The notes: a model not told the origin generated them from the letters alone. Positions 50,885 through 59,905 are shown, numbered from the stretch's first letter. The stretch: DNA of 64,000 nt from CAWBLP01 sp963789495 (GCA_963789495.1 CAWBLP010000010.1:682001-746000); one strand, 5' to 3'. Made by a program: numbers and translations.

Positions 50885-51532
50885 TCACCCGGCGAATTCC
50901 GCGCTGGTCATGAACCGCACCCCCAGCGCCGTCAACCGATCGCGTGCATCGTCCACGGTGGTGCGCCCCGCGGCAACAGGCAGGCCGATGCCGCGGCACG
51001 CATCCTCCACCACGACAACCTCATAGCCCAGACGTATGGCATCCTCGGCCGACCAGGCGACACAGAAATCAGTGGCCAGCCCGGCCAGGAACAGCCGCCG
51101 GAAGCCACGCTGCCGCAGCCAGCCATCCAGCCCGGTGCCGGTGCGGTGGTCGTTCTCGAAGAATGTGGAGTAGCTGTCGATTGCTGGATGAAAGCCCTTG
51201 CGGATGATCACCTCAATCCGGTGTTGGTCGATGCCGGGATGGATCGCCGCATTGGCCGAACCCTGCAGGGCGTGGTCGGGCCACAGCACCTGCATGCCGT
51301 AGGGCATGTCGATGACGTCATAGATCTGTCCTCCCGGATGCACGCTCGCGAATGAGGCATGACCCGGCGGATGCCAGTCCTGGGTGGCGAAGGCGTGGCG
51401 GAAACGCTGCAGCAACCGGTTGATTACCGGAACGACAGCGTGCCCGTCCGTGACGGGCAACTCGCCGCCCGGCATGAACGTGGGTTGCGCATCCACAACG
51501 CCGAGGATGTCGGTATCGGAATCGACTGACAT
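50885..51532 (-). CDS. pncA: Nicotinamidase
   Basis: A 215-residue isochorismatase-fold amidase that hydrolyses nicotinamide to nicotinate for NAD salvage. The catalytic triad is Asp14 in GVVDAQPTFMPGGE, Lys in VIIRKGFHPAIDSYS, and Cys in ATDFCVAWSAEDAIRLGYEV. The metal site is in FATQDWHPPGHASF. The length and motifs are those of PncA. It is read away from the peptide-binding protein gene at 51625. The other isochorismatase-like enzymes differ in the DWHPPGH metal site, so the assignment is firm. Confidence 0.92.
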   Translation of the reverse strand: MSVDSDTDILGVVDAQPTFMPGGELPVTDGHAVVPVINRLLQRFRHAFATQDWHPPGHASFASVHPGGQIYDVIDMPYGMQVLWPDHALQGSANAAIHPGIDQHRIEVIIRKGFHPAIDSYSTFFENDHRTGTGLDGWLRQRGFRRLFLAGLATDFCVAWSAEDAIRLGYEVVVVEDACRGIGLPVAAGRTTVDDARDRLTALGVRFMTSAEFAG

Positions 51533-51624
51533 GGCAACGTCTCCCTGGTCAGGCCGGTGGCAGGATAGTATGCATCATGCTGCGTGCCATTCCGGGGGCA
51601 CGCGCCGGGGGAGAATCAGATCCG

Positions 51625-53202
51625 ATGCGCGCTTCACGCCTGACCTTGCTGGCGGCCCTGCTGGCCGGCTCGTTCGCTGTTCAGCCGGCCTCGGCGGTGA
51701 CATTCCGCTGGGCTAATGACGGCGACGTCAATGCCATGGATCCCGATACAAGGCAGGAGACGGTGCAGCTCACCTTCCTGTCCAATATCTATGAACCGCT
51801 GGTGCGGCGCGATCGCAACCTGAAGCTGGAACCGGCGCTGGCGGTCAAGTGGGAGCAGACCAGCCCGACGACCTGGGTGTTTCATCTGCGCTCGGGCGTG
51901 AAGTGGCAGGACGGGTCGCCCTTCACCGCCGATGACGTGGTGTTCTCGCTGCATCGCATCCTCTCGCCGAATTCGTCGATGCGCGCACCGCTGTCCTCGG
52001 TCAAAGAGATCAAGAAGATCGACGACATGACGGTGGAGTTCGAAACCCACAAGCCGGATCCGATCTTTCCGCAGGAGCAGACCAACTTCCTGATCATGTC
52101 GAAGGCCTGGTGCGAGGAGCATCATGCCACCGAACCGGCGATCATCGGCAAGGACGACAACTACGCCCTGCACAATGCGATGGGTACCGGCCCGTTCAAG
52201 CTGGTATCGCGTGAGCCGGACCGGCGCACCGTGGTCGAGAAGAACCCGGGCTGGTGGGACAAGATGCCGGGCAACGTGGACCGCGTCGAGTTCAACGTGA
52301 TCTCCAGCAATGCGACGCGCGTCGCCGCCCTGCTGTCGGGCGAGATGGACATGATCTACTCGGTCCCGCCCCAGGACATGGCGCGCATCTCGCACACCGA
52401 TGGCTTCAAGCTGGTGCAGAATCCGGAGCTGCGCACCATCTATCTCGGCTTCAATCTCACCCGTGACGAACTGCCCAGCTCGGACGTGAAGGGGAAGAAT
52501 CCGTTCCGCGACGTGCGCGTGCGCAAAGCCTTCGCCCTCGCGATTGACGAACCGACCATCGTGCAGAAGGTGATGCTCGGATTGGGACATCCGACGTGGA
52601 TGATGTGGGGACCCGGCATCAACGGCTACAATGCCAAGCTGGATGTCCGGCCGAAAGCCGATCCGGCGAAGGCAAAGGAACTGCTGAAGGAAGCCGGCTA
52701 TCCCAATGGCTTCCGCGTCGCGTTTGACTGCCCGAACGACCGCTACGTGATGGACGAGCAGATCTGCACCGCGATCACCTCCATGCTGGCGCGGATCGGC
52801 GTCAAGGTCGATCTGCAGGCACAGACCAAGACCAAGTTCTTCACCAAGATCCTCGCCCCAAAATACGACACCGACTTCTATCTGCTCGGCTGGACCCCGG
52901 CGACCTACGACGCGCACAACCCGCTGTTCACCCTGCTGGGAACCCGCACCGGCAGCCGCGGCGAGGTCAATGTCGGCGGTTACTCCAATCCGAAACTCGA
53001 TGATCTGATCGAGAAGATCGGCGTCGAGATCGACCCCGCCAAGCGCGATGCGATGATCGATCAGACGGTTGAAATCCTGCAGCAGGATGTGCCAACCATT
53101 CCGCTGCACCAGCAGGTCATCGTCTGGGCAACGAAGAACAATGTGACTGTCGCGCAGCTCGCGGATAATGCGTTCCCCTATCGTTACATAACGGTGAAGT
53201 GA
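51625..53202 (+). CDS. ABC transporter substrate-binding protein (family 5, peptide/nickel-type)
   Basis: A 525-residue periplasmic binding protein. MRASRLTLLAALLAGSFAVQ with a cut after ASA is a signal peptide. The mature part has family-5 landmarks: DPDTRQETVQLTFLSNIYEP, GVKWQDGSPFTADDVVFSLH, YALHNAMGTGPFKLVSREPD and VRVRKAFALAIDE. It should bind a short peptide or similar solute for an ABC importer, but no permease or ATPase gene is adjacent; the next gene is an HD-domain protein. ATG 51625 follows GGGGGAGAA. Confidence 0.88.
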   Translation: MRASRLTLLAALLAGSFAVQPASAVTFRWANDGDVNAMDPDTRQETVQLTFLSNIYEPLVRRDRNLKLEPALAVKWEQTSPTTWVFHLRSGVKWQDGSPFTADDVVFSLHRILSPNSSMRAPLSSVKEIKKIDDMTVEFETHKPDPIFPQEQTNFLIMSKAWCEEHHATEPAIIGKDDNYALHNAMGTGPFKLVSREPDRRTVVEKNPGWWDKMPGNVDRVEFNVISSNATRVAALLSGEMDMIYSVPPQDMARISHTDGFKLVQNPELRTIYLGFNLTRDELPSSDVKGKNPFRDVRVRKAFALAIDEPTIVQKVMLGLGHPTWMMWGPGINGYNAKLDVRPKADPAKAKELLKEAGYPNGFRVAFDCPNDRYVMDEQICTAITSMLARIGVKVDLQAQTKTKFFTKILAPKYDTDFYLLGWTPATYDAHNPLFTLLGTRTGSRGEVNVGGYSNPKLDDLIEKIGVEIDPAKRDAMIDQTVEILQQDVPTIPLHQQVIVWATKNNVTVAQLADNAFPYRYITVK

Positions 53203-53879
53203 TGGCGCTGCACTATATCACCCAGCAACGGCCGGTCACCGACGCGCTGCGCCGCAGTGTCGTCGAGGACCTGCCGGAGATGGAGCAGATCACCATCCCC
53301 GAGCTGCGGCGGAAGGCGATCGAGGCCTGGGCGTTCTCGCTGTCGCATTCCAGCTTCGGCCGGATCAGCGACATTCCGCCCGGCGGCAATCCCGGCCAGA
53401 ACGTGTTGAAGCGTGGGACCCAGGCCGACCATCTGCGCGGAGTGGCGAAACTCGCGTTGCAGATCGCCGATACATTCATGGCGCAGCGGCCGGAAGTGCA
53501 GGTGGACCGCGACGTCGTGCTGTGCGGTTCGCTCTGCCACGACGTCGGCAAATGCTACGAATTCGATCCGGTGAATCTGGCCCGGTGGCAGGACGATCCC
53601 TCCGCCACCGGTCAGCCGACGCTGCGGCACACGGTGTTCGGCACTTACGTGTGCCTGGCGGTCGGCCTGCCGGAGGAAATCGCGCATATCGCCTGCGCGC
53701 ATTCGCTGGAAGGCCAGCATCTGGGCGTGTCCAGCGAATGCATGATCGTGCGCCACGCCGACCACGCTTATTGGTCGGTCGCCGGTGCGCTGGGCTTGCT
53801 GATTCCGGAATCGCTGCGCCGCGATCCGATCCTGCGGGTGCGCAAACTGGTGGACGAACTGCCGAAGGCAGCGGAGTAG
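53202..53879 (+). CDS. HD-domain hydrolase
   Basis: A 225-residue protein with an HD metal-dependent phosphohydrolase core. The first His is in GTQADHLRGVAKLALQIAD and the HD pair in LCGSLCHDVGKCYEFD; further metal ligands are plausible in CAHSLEGQHLGV and MIVRHADHAYWS. Its start overlaps the stop of the peptide-binding protein gene (TGATG), so the two are co-translated. HD proteins cleave nucleotides or phosphoesters; the substrate is unknown. The coupling to an extracytoplasmic solute receptor is odd. Confidence 0.82.
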   Translation: MALHYITQQRPVTDALRRSVVEDLPEMEQITIPELRRKAIEAWAFSLSHSSFGRISDIPPGGNPGQNVLKRGTQADHLRGVAKLALQIADTFMAQRPEVQVDRDVVLCGSLCHDVGKCYEFDPVNLARWQDDPSATGQPTLRHTVFGTYVCLAVGLPEEIAHIACAHSLEGQHLGVSSECMIVRHADHAYWSVAGALGLLIPESLRRDPILRVRKLVDELPKAAE

Positions 53880-54002
53880 CCGGCACGGCGCGTTCCGCTC
53901 GCATAGGCGCTGGTGGCGTGCAGCAAACGGTCGGGTGCGTTGCCTCCGACCCCCCAAGGGGCGCTGCCCCTTGCATCCCCGCCCCCCCAAGGGGCGCTGC
54001 CC

Positions 54003-55323
54003 CATACGCGCGAACTTACGGGGGCCTGAGCTCGTGGGCCTGGAGCGTGCGGCGTCTCGGCGCTTCGGCAAGGCGGTGGCGGAATATCGCCAAGGCGGCC
54101 GGGGTTCGTAGTCTGGGTCGTGGCAGGATCGCGCCACGCAGGATCTCCCTGGCGGTGTCCCAAGCCCGCCACAGCGTTTGCGGCGCAGGCTGCGTCTGGT
54201 CAGGCCGAGGGGGGAAAACCGACGATCTCGTTGGCGAGATCGTCGGTCAGCACCGCGGCGATCAGCTGCGCCAGCAGCCAGCTTCGCGCCAGCACCGGAT
54301 CAGCACATGGCAGTTGGTCCAGCCCGCCCAGGCTCTTCAGCCGCTTGATGCCGATCTCCACCTGCCAGCGATGCCGGTAGAGCGCGGCCACCTGCGCCAT
54401 CGGCTGCGCTGCATCCGGCAGCGAGGTGATCAGCATCAGAAACCCAGCCGCGAGCACGGTGCGCGGCTGGATCTGCTGGCTCTTCTTGTTGGCCTTGCGC
54501 GTCCGCTTGGCACGCTGGCGCGCTGCATCCTCGGGCGGCAGTGGCTGGATCACCAGGCGAAGGCCGCGTGGAATACCCTTGATCCAGACCGCGACCTCGC
54601 GCGGTTCGGTGGTCCCGGCCAGCAGCGCCGCCACATCAATGCGCGCGCCCGCTGCGTCATACAGCTTCACCGATCCCCAGCTGATCCGCGTGACGAAGTC
54701 GGCGCCACGCCCCAGCACTTCCTTGAAGTTCCGCACCCGCGCATAGCCGCGGTCCATGATGAGGATGCTGCCGGAACAGATCCGCGTCCGTCCGGTAGCT
54801 TCGGCCTCGCGGGTCGTGGTCAGCGCCAGGTCGGCGAAGCGCCCACGCGCGGGGTCGTAGCGCGCGTGCAGCCGCCAGTCCTGGCCCTTGCCTGGCGCGC
54901 AGATCACCGAGCCGTCCACCAGCGACAGGTGCAGCCCACTGCCGCTGGGCCGGTGCAGACGATCGGCCAGCAGCGCCGCCAGCATATGCGCCAGCCAGTC
55001 GCCCATCTTGCGCAACCGCCCTTCGACCGCCTTGTCCGACAGATCGGCGATGCCGGCATCCCCGGCCAGCGCCGCCGCGGCGCGAAACGACTGCCCGCCC
55101 GGACCCCACATCAGCGCCAGACGCAGCAACGCCTCCGCCGAGCGGATCTTGCGCCGGCGCACCAGTGCTTTGAACTGGCGCGCCGTGGCCTCGAGGTCGA
55201 CAATCCTGGCCAGCGACGCGACGATCGCTGTCCATTCACCAGAACGCAGGGAGGATGCGCGGGGCATCCAAGCTTGGAATCGTACCACCCCGTGACCGCG
55301 CAAGCGTTAGATTCGCGCACATG
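54003..55323 (-). mobile_element. IS4-family-like insertion sequence
   Basis: About 1.32 kb with imperfect terminal inverted repeats: CATACGCGCGAACTTACG on the left and, read inward from the right end, CATGTGCGCGAATCTAACG. It carries one transposase gene (54200-55267). It interrupts repeat element copy D. I could not see an unambiguous target-site duplication, so the exact ends are provisional. Confidence 0.75.
54200..55267 (-). CDS. IS4-family DDE transposase
   Basis: A 355-residue transposase. The DDE triad is visible as D in LHLSLVDGSVICAPGKGQ, D in GSILIMDRGYARVRNFKEV, and E in YRHRWQVEIGIKRLKSLGG, which also shows the Y-x2-R-x3-E-x6-K signature of the IS4 group. The start ATG 55267 (MPRASSLRSGEW) was preferred; a TTG 36 bases upstream could lengthen it. 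The frame is intact, so the element may be active. The region left of the gene (54003-54199) is non-coding. Confidence 0.88.
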   Translation of the reverse strand: MPRASSLRSGEWTAIVASLARIVDLEATARQFKALVRRRKIRSAEALLRLALMWGPGGQSFRAAAALAGDAGIADLSDKAVEGRLRKMGDWLAHMLAALLADRLHRPSGSGLHLSLVDGSVICAPGKGQDWRLHARYDPARGRFADLALTTTREAEATGRTRICSGSILIMDRGYARVRNFKEVLGRGADFVTRISWGSVKLYDAAGARIDVAALLAGTTEPREVAVWIKGIPRGLRLVIQPLPPEDAARQRAKRTRKANKKSQQIQPRTVLAAGFLMLITSLPDAAQPMAQVAALYRHRWQVEIGIKRLKSLGGLDQLPCADPVLARSWLLAQLIAAVLTDDLANEIVGFPPSA

Positions 55324-55560
55324 GGGCAAAGCCCCTTGCATCCCCGCCAAGGGCCCGGCGCTTGGAACCGACCCCGTCCGGGGTGGGGAAGGGGCGCTTG
55401 CCCCACCCCAAACCGATTCCCACTGCAAAGGCGAGCCTTTGCTGGAGGAGGCAACGCCTCCTGGTGGGGTTCGGGGCAACGCTCCGATGCTATTGCCCCG
55501 TCCCACCACAAAGCAGGATGTGTGACACAGACCACGACGAACGTCGCGGAGCGGAAGGAC

Positions 55561-56238
55561 ATGGCCGATTTGGTTGCGTGCTGCGGGACGAGTGCGGACC
55601 GGGTCGTGGCGGTGATCCTGGCGGGCGGCCAGGCGCGCCGGTTCGGTGGCGGCGACAAGTCGCTGCTCGAGGTCGGTGGCCGCTCCATCCTGGCGCGGGT
55701 GATCGCCGCGCTCGCCACCGATGTCGCCGCGATCGCGATCAGCGCCAACGGTGACCCGTCCCGGTTCGCCGGCTTCGGCCTTCCGGTTGTTGCCGACGCG
55801 GCGTTTGCCGGAGAAGGGCCGCTGGCCGGATTGCTGGCCGGGCTGGACTGGGCCGCCGGGCAGGGGGCTGACAGCGTGCTGACCGTGCCCGGGGACACCC
55901 CGTTCATCCCGCGCGGCCTGCCGCGTGTGCTGGCACCGGCGCCTGCCTGTGCGTCGAGCAATGGATGGCTGCATTACCTGGTGGCGCTGTGGCCGGTGGC
56001 GTGCCGGCAGGCCCTGCGCGACTGGCTGCAGGGCGGCGGAGGGGCGTCAGCCCTGGGCTCCAGGCCGCCGTCCCGCGCTGCATCGCGCGGCGTGCGGCAT
56101 TTCGCGGCGTCGCTCGGCATGCGTCGGGTTGATTTCGCAGCCTGTCCGTGGGACCCGTTCCTCAACGTCAACACCGCGGATGATCTGGCCGCCGCCCGCG
56201 CGCTGGCAGCCAGGGTCGATGCAGGGGGAGCCGGATGA
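55561..56238 (+). CDS. mobA: Molybdenum cofactor guanylyltransferase-like protein
   Basis: A 225-residue nucleotidyltransferase that attaches GMP to molybdopterin to give the guanine-dinucleotide cofactor. The signature loop is VVAVILAGGQARRFGGGDKS, followed by a Mg-binding aspartate in SVLTVPGDTPFIPRGLPRVL and the terminal DPFLNVNTADDLAAARAL. ATG 55561 follows GCGGAAGGAC. An ATGA overlap couples it to the aspartate dehydrogenase gene. Its right neighbour and length fit MobA rather than MocA. Confidence 0.88.
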   Translation: MADLVACCGTSADRVVAVILAGGQARRFGGGDKSLLEVGGRSILARVIAALATDVAAIAISANGDPSRFAGFGLPVVADAAFAGEGPLAGLLAGLDWAAGQGADSVLTVPGDTPFIPRGLPRVLAPAPACASSNGWLHYLVALWPVACRQALRDWLQGGGGASALGSRPPSRAASRGVRHFAASLGMRRVDFAACPWDPFLNVNTADDLAAARALAARVDAGGAG

Positions 56239-57038
56239 GCTACACGGTCGCGATCGCGGGGCTGGGTGCCATCGGCCTGCCGCTGGCCCGCGCGCTGGAT
56301 GCCGGTGTGACGGGGCTGTCGCTGATTGCGGTCGCGGTGCGCGACAGGAGCAAGGCGGCCGCCGCCCTGACCGGATTCCGCACCGCGCCCCGCCTGGTGG
56401 ATATTCCGGAGCTTGCCGAGGCCGACATCGTGGTGGAGGCGGCGCCGGCCGCGGTGTTCGAGCCGATCGCCACTGCCGCCATCGATGCCGGCCGCATCTT
56501 TGTCCCGGCCTCGGTCGGCGCCCTGCTGCCGCGCATGCACCTGGTGCAGCGTGCCCAGGCCACTGGTGCCCGCATCATCGTCCCCACCGGCGCGCTGTTG
56601 GGCTTGGACGCGGTTCGCGCCGCCGCCGAGGGGCCGGTGGAAAGCGTCACCATGGTCACCCGCAAGCCGCCGAACGGGCTGGCCGGCGCGCCCTATCTGG
56701 AGCAGCACGGGATCGAGGTGCTGGGCCTGACCGAGCCGCAGTGTGTGTTCCGCGGCCATGCGCTGGATGCTGCCGCCGGGTTCCCGGCCAATGTGAATGT
56801 GGCGGCGGCCCTGGCGCTCGCCGGCATTGGCCCGCTGCGCACCCAGGTGGAGATCTGGGCCGATCCCGGCGTGACCCGCAACACCCATACCATCCGGGTG
56901 GAGGCGGCCGCCGCGCGGTTCAGCATGACGATCGAGAACGTGCCGAGCGCGGACAATCCGCGGACCGGGATGCTGACGCCGCTGTCTATGTTGGCCTGTC
57001 TGCGCGGCCTGGTCTCGCCGCTGAAGGTCGGCAGTTAG
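56235..57038 (+). CDS. L-aspartate dehydrogenase-like (NadX family)
   Basis: A 267-residue NAD(P)-dependent dehydrogenase of the DUF108/NadX family, which makes iminoaspartate for NAD synthesis. The cofactor loop is VAIAGLGAIGLPLARALDAG; ADIVVEAAPAAVFEPIATAA and IIVPTGALLGLDAVRAAA are typical. The catalytic His is plausibly in TRNTHTIRVEAAAA. It is coupled to mobA by an ATGA overlap. Its role could be NAD synthesis, in keeping with pncA nearby, or aspartate turnover; related enzymes act on other amino acids, so the substrate is provisional. Confidence 0.82.
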   Translation: MSYTVAIAGLGAIGLPLARALDAGVTGLSLIAVAVRDRSKAAAALTGFRTAPRLVDIPELAEADIVVEAAPAAVFEPIATAAIDAGRIFVPASVGALLPRMHLVQRAQATGARIIVPTGALLGLDAVRAAAEGPVESVTMVTRKPPNGLAGAPYLEQHGIEVLGLTEPQCVFRGHALDAAAGFPANVNVAAALALAGIGPLRTQVEIWADPGVTRNTHTIRVEAAAARFSMTIENVPSADNPRTGMLTPLSMLACLRGLVSPLKVGS

Positions 57039-57182
57039 CGCCGTGGCATTGAGGCTGCGCCACCATCCGGCAGAGCGGCACGACGGCGTGGCGCGGCTGG
57101 TCTGCCCTGACGGGTCAGAACGCCGGCTCGACAGGCGGCAGGGATCACGGTCGAACAAGCACCAACGGCTGGGAGCAAGGCG

Positions 57183-57428
57183 ATGTGGGAGGCGCTGACC
57201 TACGGCGTGACGGTGACGCTGTTCAGTTTCGTGATTTACGCGACGGTCTGGGTGAAGCACGACATGCTGCTGCTGGCCTGCATCCCGCCGGTGTTCGTCG
57301 CGGCGATCGTCGGCTTCATCATGTGGATCTACGCGTTCGAGACCTTCGGTCCGACCGAGGCGGTGATCGCGGCCATGCTGCCGCTGCCGCCGGCCTGGTA
57401 CCTGTCTCGGGTACTATTCCTCGCGTGA
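57183..57428 (+). CDS. Small membrane protein, probably frameshifted near its end
   Basis: An 81-residue hydrophobic protein with three predicted transmembrane segments (VTVTLFSFVIYATVWV, MLLLACIPPVFVAAIVGFIM, AVIAAMLPLPPAWYL). It then ends with the atypical SRVLFLA. In the next frame a fourth membrane-like segment continues directly (SSRDLVIAIYLAWALGMVLA, then LVGFSFPDQA, stop 57508-57510). Dropping one base near 57408-57412 would give a 107-residue four-segment protein. I recognise no family. It follows the aspartate dehydrogenase by 144 bases. Confidence 0.5.
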   Translation: MWEALTYGVTVTLFSFVIYATVWVKHDMLLLACIPPVFVAAIVGFIMWIYAFETFGPTEAVIAAMLPLPPAWYLSRVLFLA

Positions 57429-57582
57429 CCTGGTGATCGCGATCTACCTGGCCTGGGCGCTAGGCATGGTGCTCGCGCTGGTGGGGTTCAGCTTTCCCGA
57501 CCAGGCGTAGGCCCGGACGCGCCAAGGCGCCCTGCGCTGTTGCATCGCGGGCCGGCCGGCAAGCTGGTCCGGATTGCCGCCG

Positions 57583-58047
57583 TCACAGCGGATTGGGACC
57601 CAGGATTTCCCACCGGTAGCGCGCGCAGAATGCGTCGCGTTCGGCGGCGGTCATGGGCGCGGCATGGCGGTCGGCCATGGCCTCGATGTAGCCGCCGGCG
57701 CTGGCCGGTGTGTAGAGAAACAGCACCCGCCCGGTTTCGTCGCCGGTGTTCTTCCACGCATGGGCCACCGTGCGCGGCATGAAGGCGCACGTGCCGGGGC
57801 CACCGACGGTTATCGTCTCGCCGATCCTGAAGGTGATCTCGCCGGCGAGCACCCAGGCGACCTCGTCACTGTCATGGTGCAGGTGGTAGAGACTGGCGGT
57901 GCCGGGCGGCAGCGTCTCCTCGAACATCATGATGCTGTTCGAGGTTTCGCTGCCGAGGAGCTTCAAGTCGAAGAACCGTCCCGGTGTCGGCGAGGCGTGG
58001 CGCTTTCCGCCACCTGCAGGAACGACAAAGCCGTTCGTCTCAGCCAT
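57583..58047 (-). CDS. Cupin-domain protein
   Basis: A 154-residue cupin. Motif 1 is ASLYHLHHDSDEVAWVLAGE (H-x-H-H and E) and motif 2 is AFMPRTVAHAWKNTG. ATG 58047 has GGAGG upstream. It is followed in the same direction by other small enzymes across 100-bp gaps, and it is convergent with the small membrane protein. Its likely role, a metal-dependent dioxygenase or an oxidised-lipid sensor, cannot be fixed. Confidence 0.75.
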   Translation of the reverse strand: MAETNGFVVPAGGGKRHASPTPGRFFDLKLLGSETSNSIMMFEETLPPGTASLYHLHHDSDEVAWVLAGEITFRIGETITVGGPGTCAFMPRTVAHAWKNTGDETGRVLFLYTPASAGGYIEAMADRHAAPMTAAERDAFCARYRWEILGPNPL

Positions 58048-58150
58048 CGCATCCTCCATCGCTGCTTCGATCAGCAAAACCCCTGCGCGGTGCCGTCGCC
58101 TGGTGCGGCTGCGCGGCGTTGCTTTGTTCCGCCCGGCGACTGGTCGCCGG

Positions 58151-59089
58151 CTACCAGCCGAGTTCGTTGCGGACCCTGGCGACGGCGTCCAGATGGGCGA
58201 CATGGTCACCGGCGAAGCGCAGCACCAGATGACCCGCGCCCGCCTGCGCATAGCCGGAGAGCCATTCACCCAATCCGCCGGACGGTCCGGCGTAGTGCGC
58301 CTGCCGCGCCCGCAACACGCGCGATGGCTGGTCGTAATAGCTCTCCAGGAAATGGTTCAGCCGCTGCTCCGCGCGGTCCGCCTGGTCGTCCAGGGCGACG
58401 GTCAGATACATCGCGCCGGTCATCGCCGCCGGATCGCGGCCGGCGTCGCGGGCGATCGCCTGCACCTCCTGCCACTGGCCGGCAAAGCTCGGCGCATCAG
58501 GGGCGATCGGGAACCAGCCGTCGAACCATTTGCCGGCGCGCGCCAGGCTGGCCGGCAGGTTGCCGCCGATCCAAAGCGGCGGCCCGCCGGGGCGGTGCGG
58601 CGTGGGGGCCAGCGTGCCCTGTGCAACCGTCCAGCGTCCGTCCCAGTCGACTGGCTCGCCACGCCACAGCGCGCGACACAGCCGCAGCCCTTCCATCATG
58701 CGGCCGATGCGATGCTCGAACGGCACCCCGGCGGCGGCGAACTCGGCGCGGATGTTCGGCCGGTCGGCGGCGAAACCCACCCCCAGGATCAGCCGCCCTT
58801 CGGCGATTTGGTCCAGCGTCGCCACCTGGTGCGCCAGCAGCACCGGGTTGCGCAGCGCCGGCAGCAGTACCGCGGTGCCCAGGGCGACGCGCGGCACGCG
58901 TCCGGCGACGCCGGCGAGCAGGGTCAGCGGTTCGTGGCGGGGGCGGGCGAGCAGCGAATCGCCGACCCAGACGGAGTCGAACCCGGTGGCTTCGGCGCGG
59001 GCGGCGAGGTCCAGCAGCGGCGCGGCGTGGGGCTGGCCCTGCATGATCTGCTCACGGGTCGGCAGCAGGTAGCCAAGGCAAGGGGGCAT
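58151..59089 (-). CDS. LLM-class flavin-dependent oxidoreductase
   Basis: A 312-residue luciferase-like TIM-barrel monooxygenase. Landmarks are AEATGFDSVWVGDSLLARPR, VALGTAVLLPALRNPVLLAH and LDQIAEGRLILGVGFAADRP, the last typical of F420 or FMN-dependent family members. ATG 59089 has GGAG upstream; earlier codons are not family-like. FMN-dependent monooxygenase activity is likely, the substrate unknown. Confidence 0.88.
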   Translation of the reverse strand: MPPCLGYLLPTREQIMQGQPHAAPLLDLAARAEATGFDSVWVGDSLLARPRHEPLTLLAGVAGRVPRVALGTAVLLPALRNPVLLAHQVATLDQIAEGRLILGVGFAADRPNIRAEFAAAGVPFEHRIGRMMEGLRLCRALWRGEPVDWDGRWTVAQGTLAPTPHRPGGPPLWIGGNLPASLARAGKWFDGWFPIAPDAPSFAGQWQEVQAIARDAGRDPAAMTGAMYLTVALDDQADRAEQRLNHFLESYYDQPSRVLRARQAHYAGPSGGLGEWLSGYAQAGAGHLVLRFAGDHVAHLDAVARVRNELGW

Positions 59090-59251
59090 GGCGATCTCCA
59101 GAAATGGCGCAGCCCCTGGGCGGGACGCGGGGAGCCGGAGCCGGTGATGCTCCATCTGCCCGCGCCTCGACAGTCTGCAGCCAAGGCACCGGAGCCTGAC
59201 GATCTCGATGTGACGCAGGCCCCGGTTGGGGCGTTGGTGGAGCGGGCTACG

Positions 59252-59905
59252 CTACACCCCGGGGTAGCGCTCCCCCCAGCGGTCCTGGAAGGTGATATCC
59301 GCCAGCTTGCCGCGGCCCACCGGGCCGAACCGGCCCATCGGATAGCCGATCGGCAGGATGGCGTAGGAGTGCACACCGGGCGGCAGGCCTAGCGCCTGCT
59401 CGCTCTCCTTCTCGTACAGCAAATGCCGCGTGGTCAGCGTGGTGCCCAGGCCAAGGGCACGGGTCGCCAGCAGCATGTTCTGCACGGCGGGGTAGATGGA
59501 GGCGCCTGAGCTCCGGTTCGGTGTGGCGCCGCCGTCATCCATGCAAGCGACGATCCAGACCGGGGCCTCGTGGAAATGGTCGGTGAGGTACTGCACCGCG
59601 GCATGCTGACGGTGGTAGCGCTCTGCCGTGACACCGGGCGGCGGGGCGCTGTTGGCGTAGCGCGGGCCGACCACCTCGTCGAAGGCGCGCTTGTACCAGA
59701 CTTGCACCGCCTGCTTGATCGCCGGGTCCTTCACCACCAGGAAGCGCCAGCGCTGCGTGTTGCCGCCGTTGGCCGCGCAGGCGCCGGCCTGCAGGATCTT
59801 GGCGATCAGCGCATCCGGCACCGGGTCCGGCTTCAGCCGCCGCATCGACCGCGTGGTCTGCATGATGGTGAAGACGTCGTTGGCGTCCTGCGGTGTGTCG
59901 GACAT
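59252..59905 (-). CDS. Nitroreductase-family protein
   Basis: A 217-residue FMN-dependent nitroreductase-fold enzyme. Typical are FTIMQTTRSMRRLKPDPVPD, AGACAANGGNTQRWRFLVVK, PAVQNMLLATRALGLGTTLT and ILPIGYPMGRFGPVGRGKLA. It probably reduces nitro compounds or quinones, or forms part of a degradative route. It belongs with the LLM enzyme on the same strand, 162 bases upstream of it, and follows (in transcription) the 2OG-oxygenase-like gene. Confidence 0.87.
   Translation of the reverse strand: MSDTPQDANDVFTIMQTTRSMRRLKPDPVPDALIAKILQAGACAANGGNTQRWRFLVVKDPAIKQAVQVWYKRAFDEVVGPRYANSAPPPGVTAERYHRQHAAVQYLTDHFHEAPVWIVACMDDGGATPNRSSGASIYPAVQNMLLATRALGLGTTLTTRHLLYEKESEQALGLPPGVHSYAILPIGYPMGRFGPVGRGKLADITFQDRWGERYPGV

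Larger units (their letters stand above)
53906..55513 (+). repeat. Dispersed multi-hairpin element, copy D, split by an insertion sequence
   Basis: The left arm is at 53906-54002 (GTGCGTTGCCTCC, CCCCAAGGGGCGCTGCCCCT) and includes a locally duplicated hairpin. The right arm resumes at 55324 with GGGCAAAGCCCCTTGCATCC, the core stem GGGGTGGGGAAGGGGC against GCCCCACCCC, then GCAAAGGCGAGCCTTTGC, GGAGGCAACGCCTCC and the terminal CCGTCCCACCAC. The inserted 1.3 kb carries an IS4-type transposase. Confidence 0.8.

Noticed and set aside
54003..55323. Target-site duplication around the IS4-type element
   Set aside because: The flanks are themselves repetitive (GCTGCCC on the left, GGGCAAAG on the right), and I could not see a direct repeat with confidence.
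55255..55560. Long N-terminal extension of MobA
   Set aside because: It translates the right arm of repeat copy D. The MobA signature begins just after ATG 55561, which has a good ribosome-binding site.
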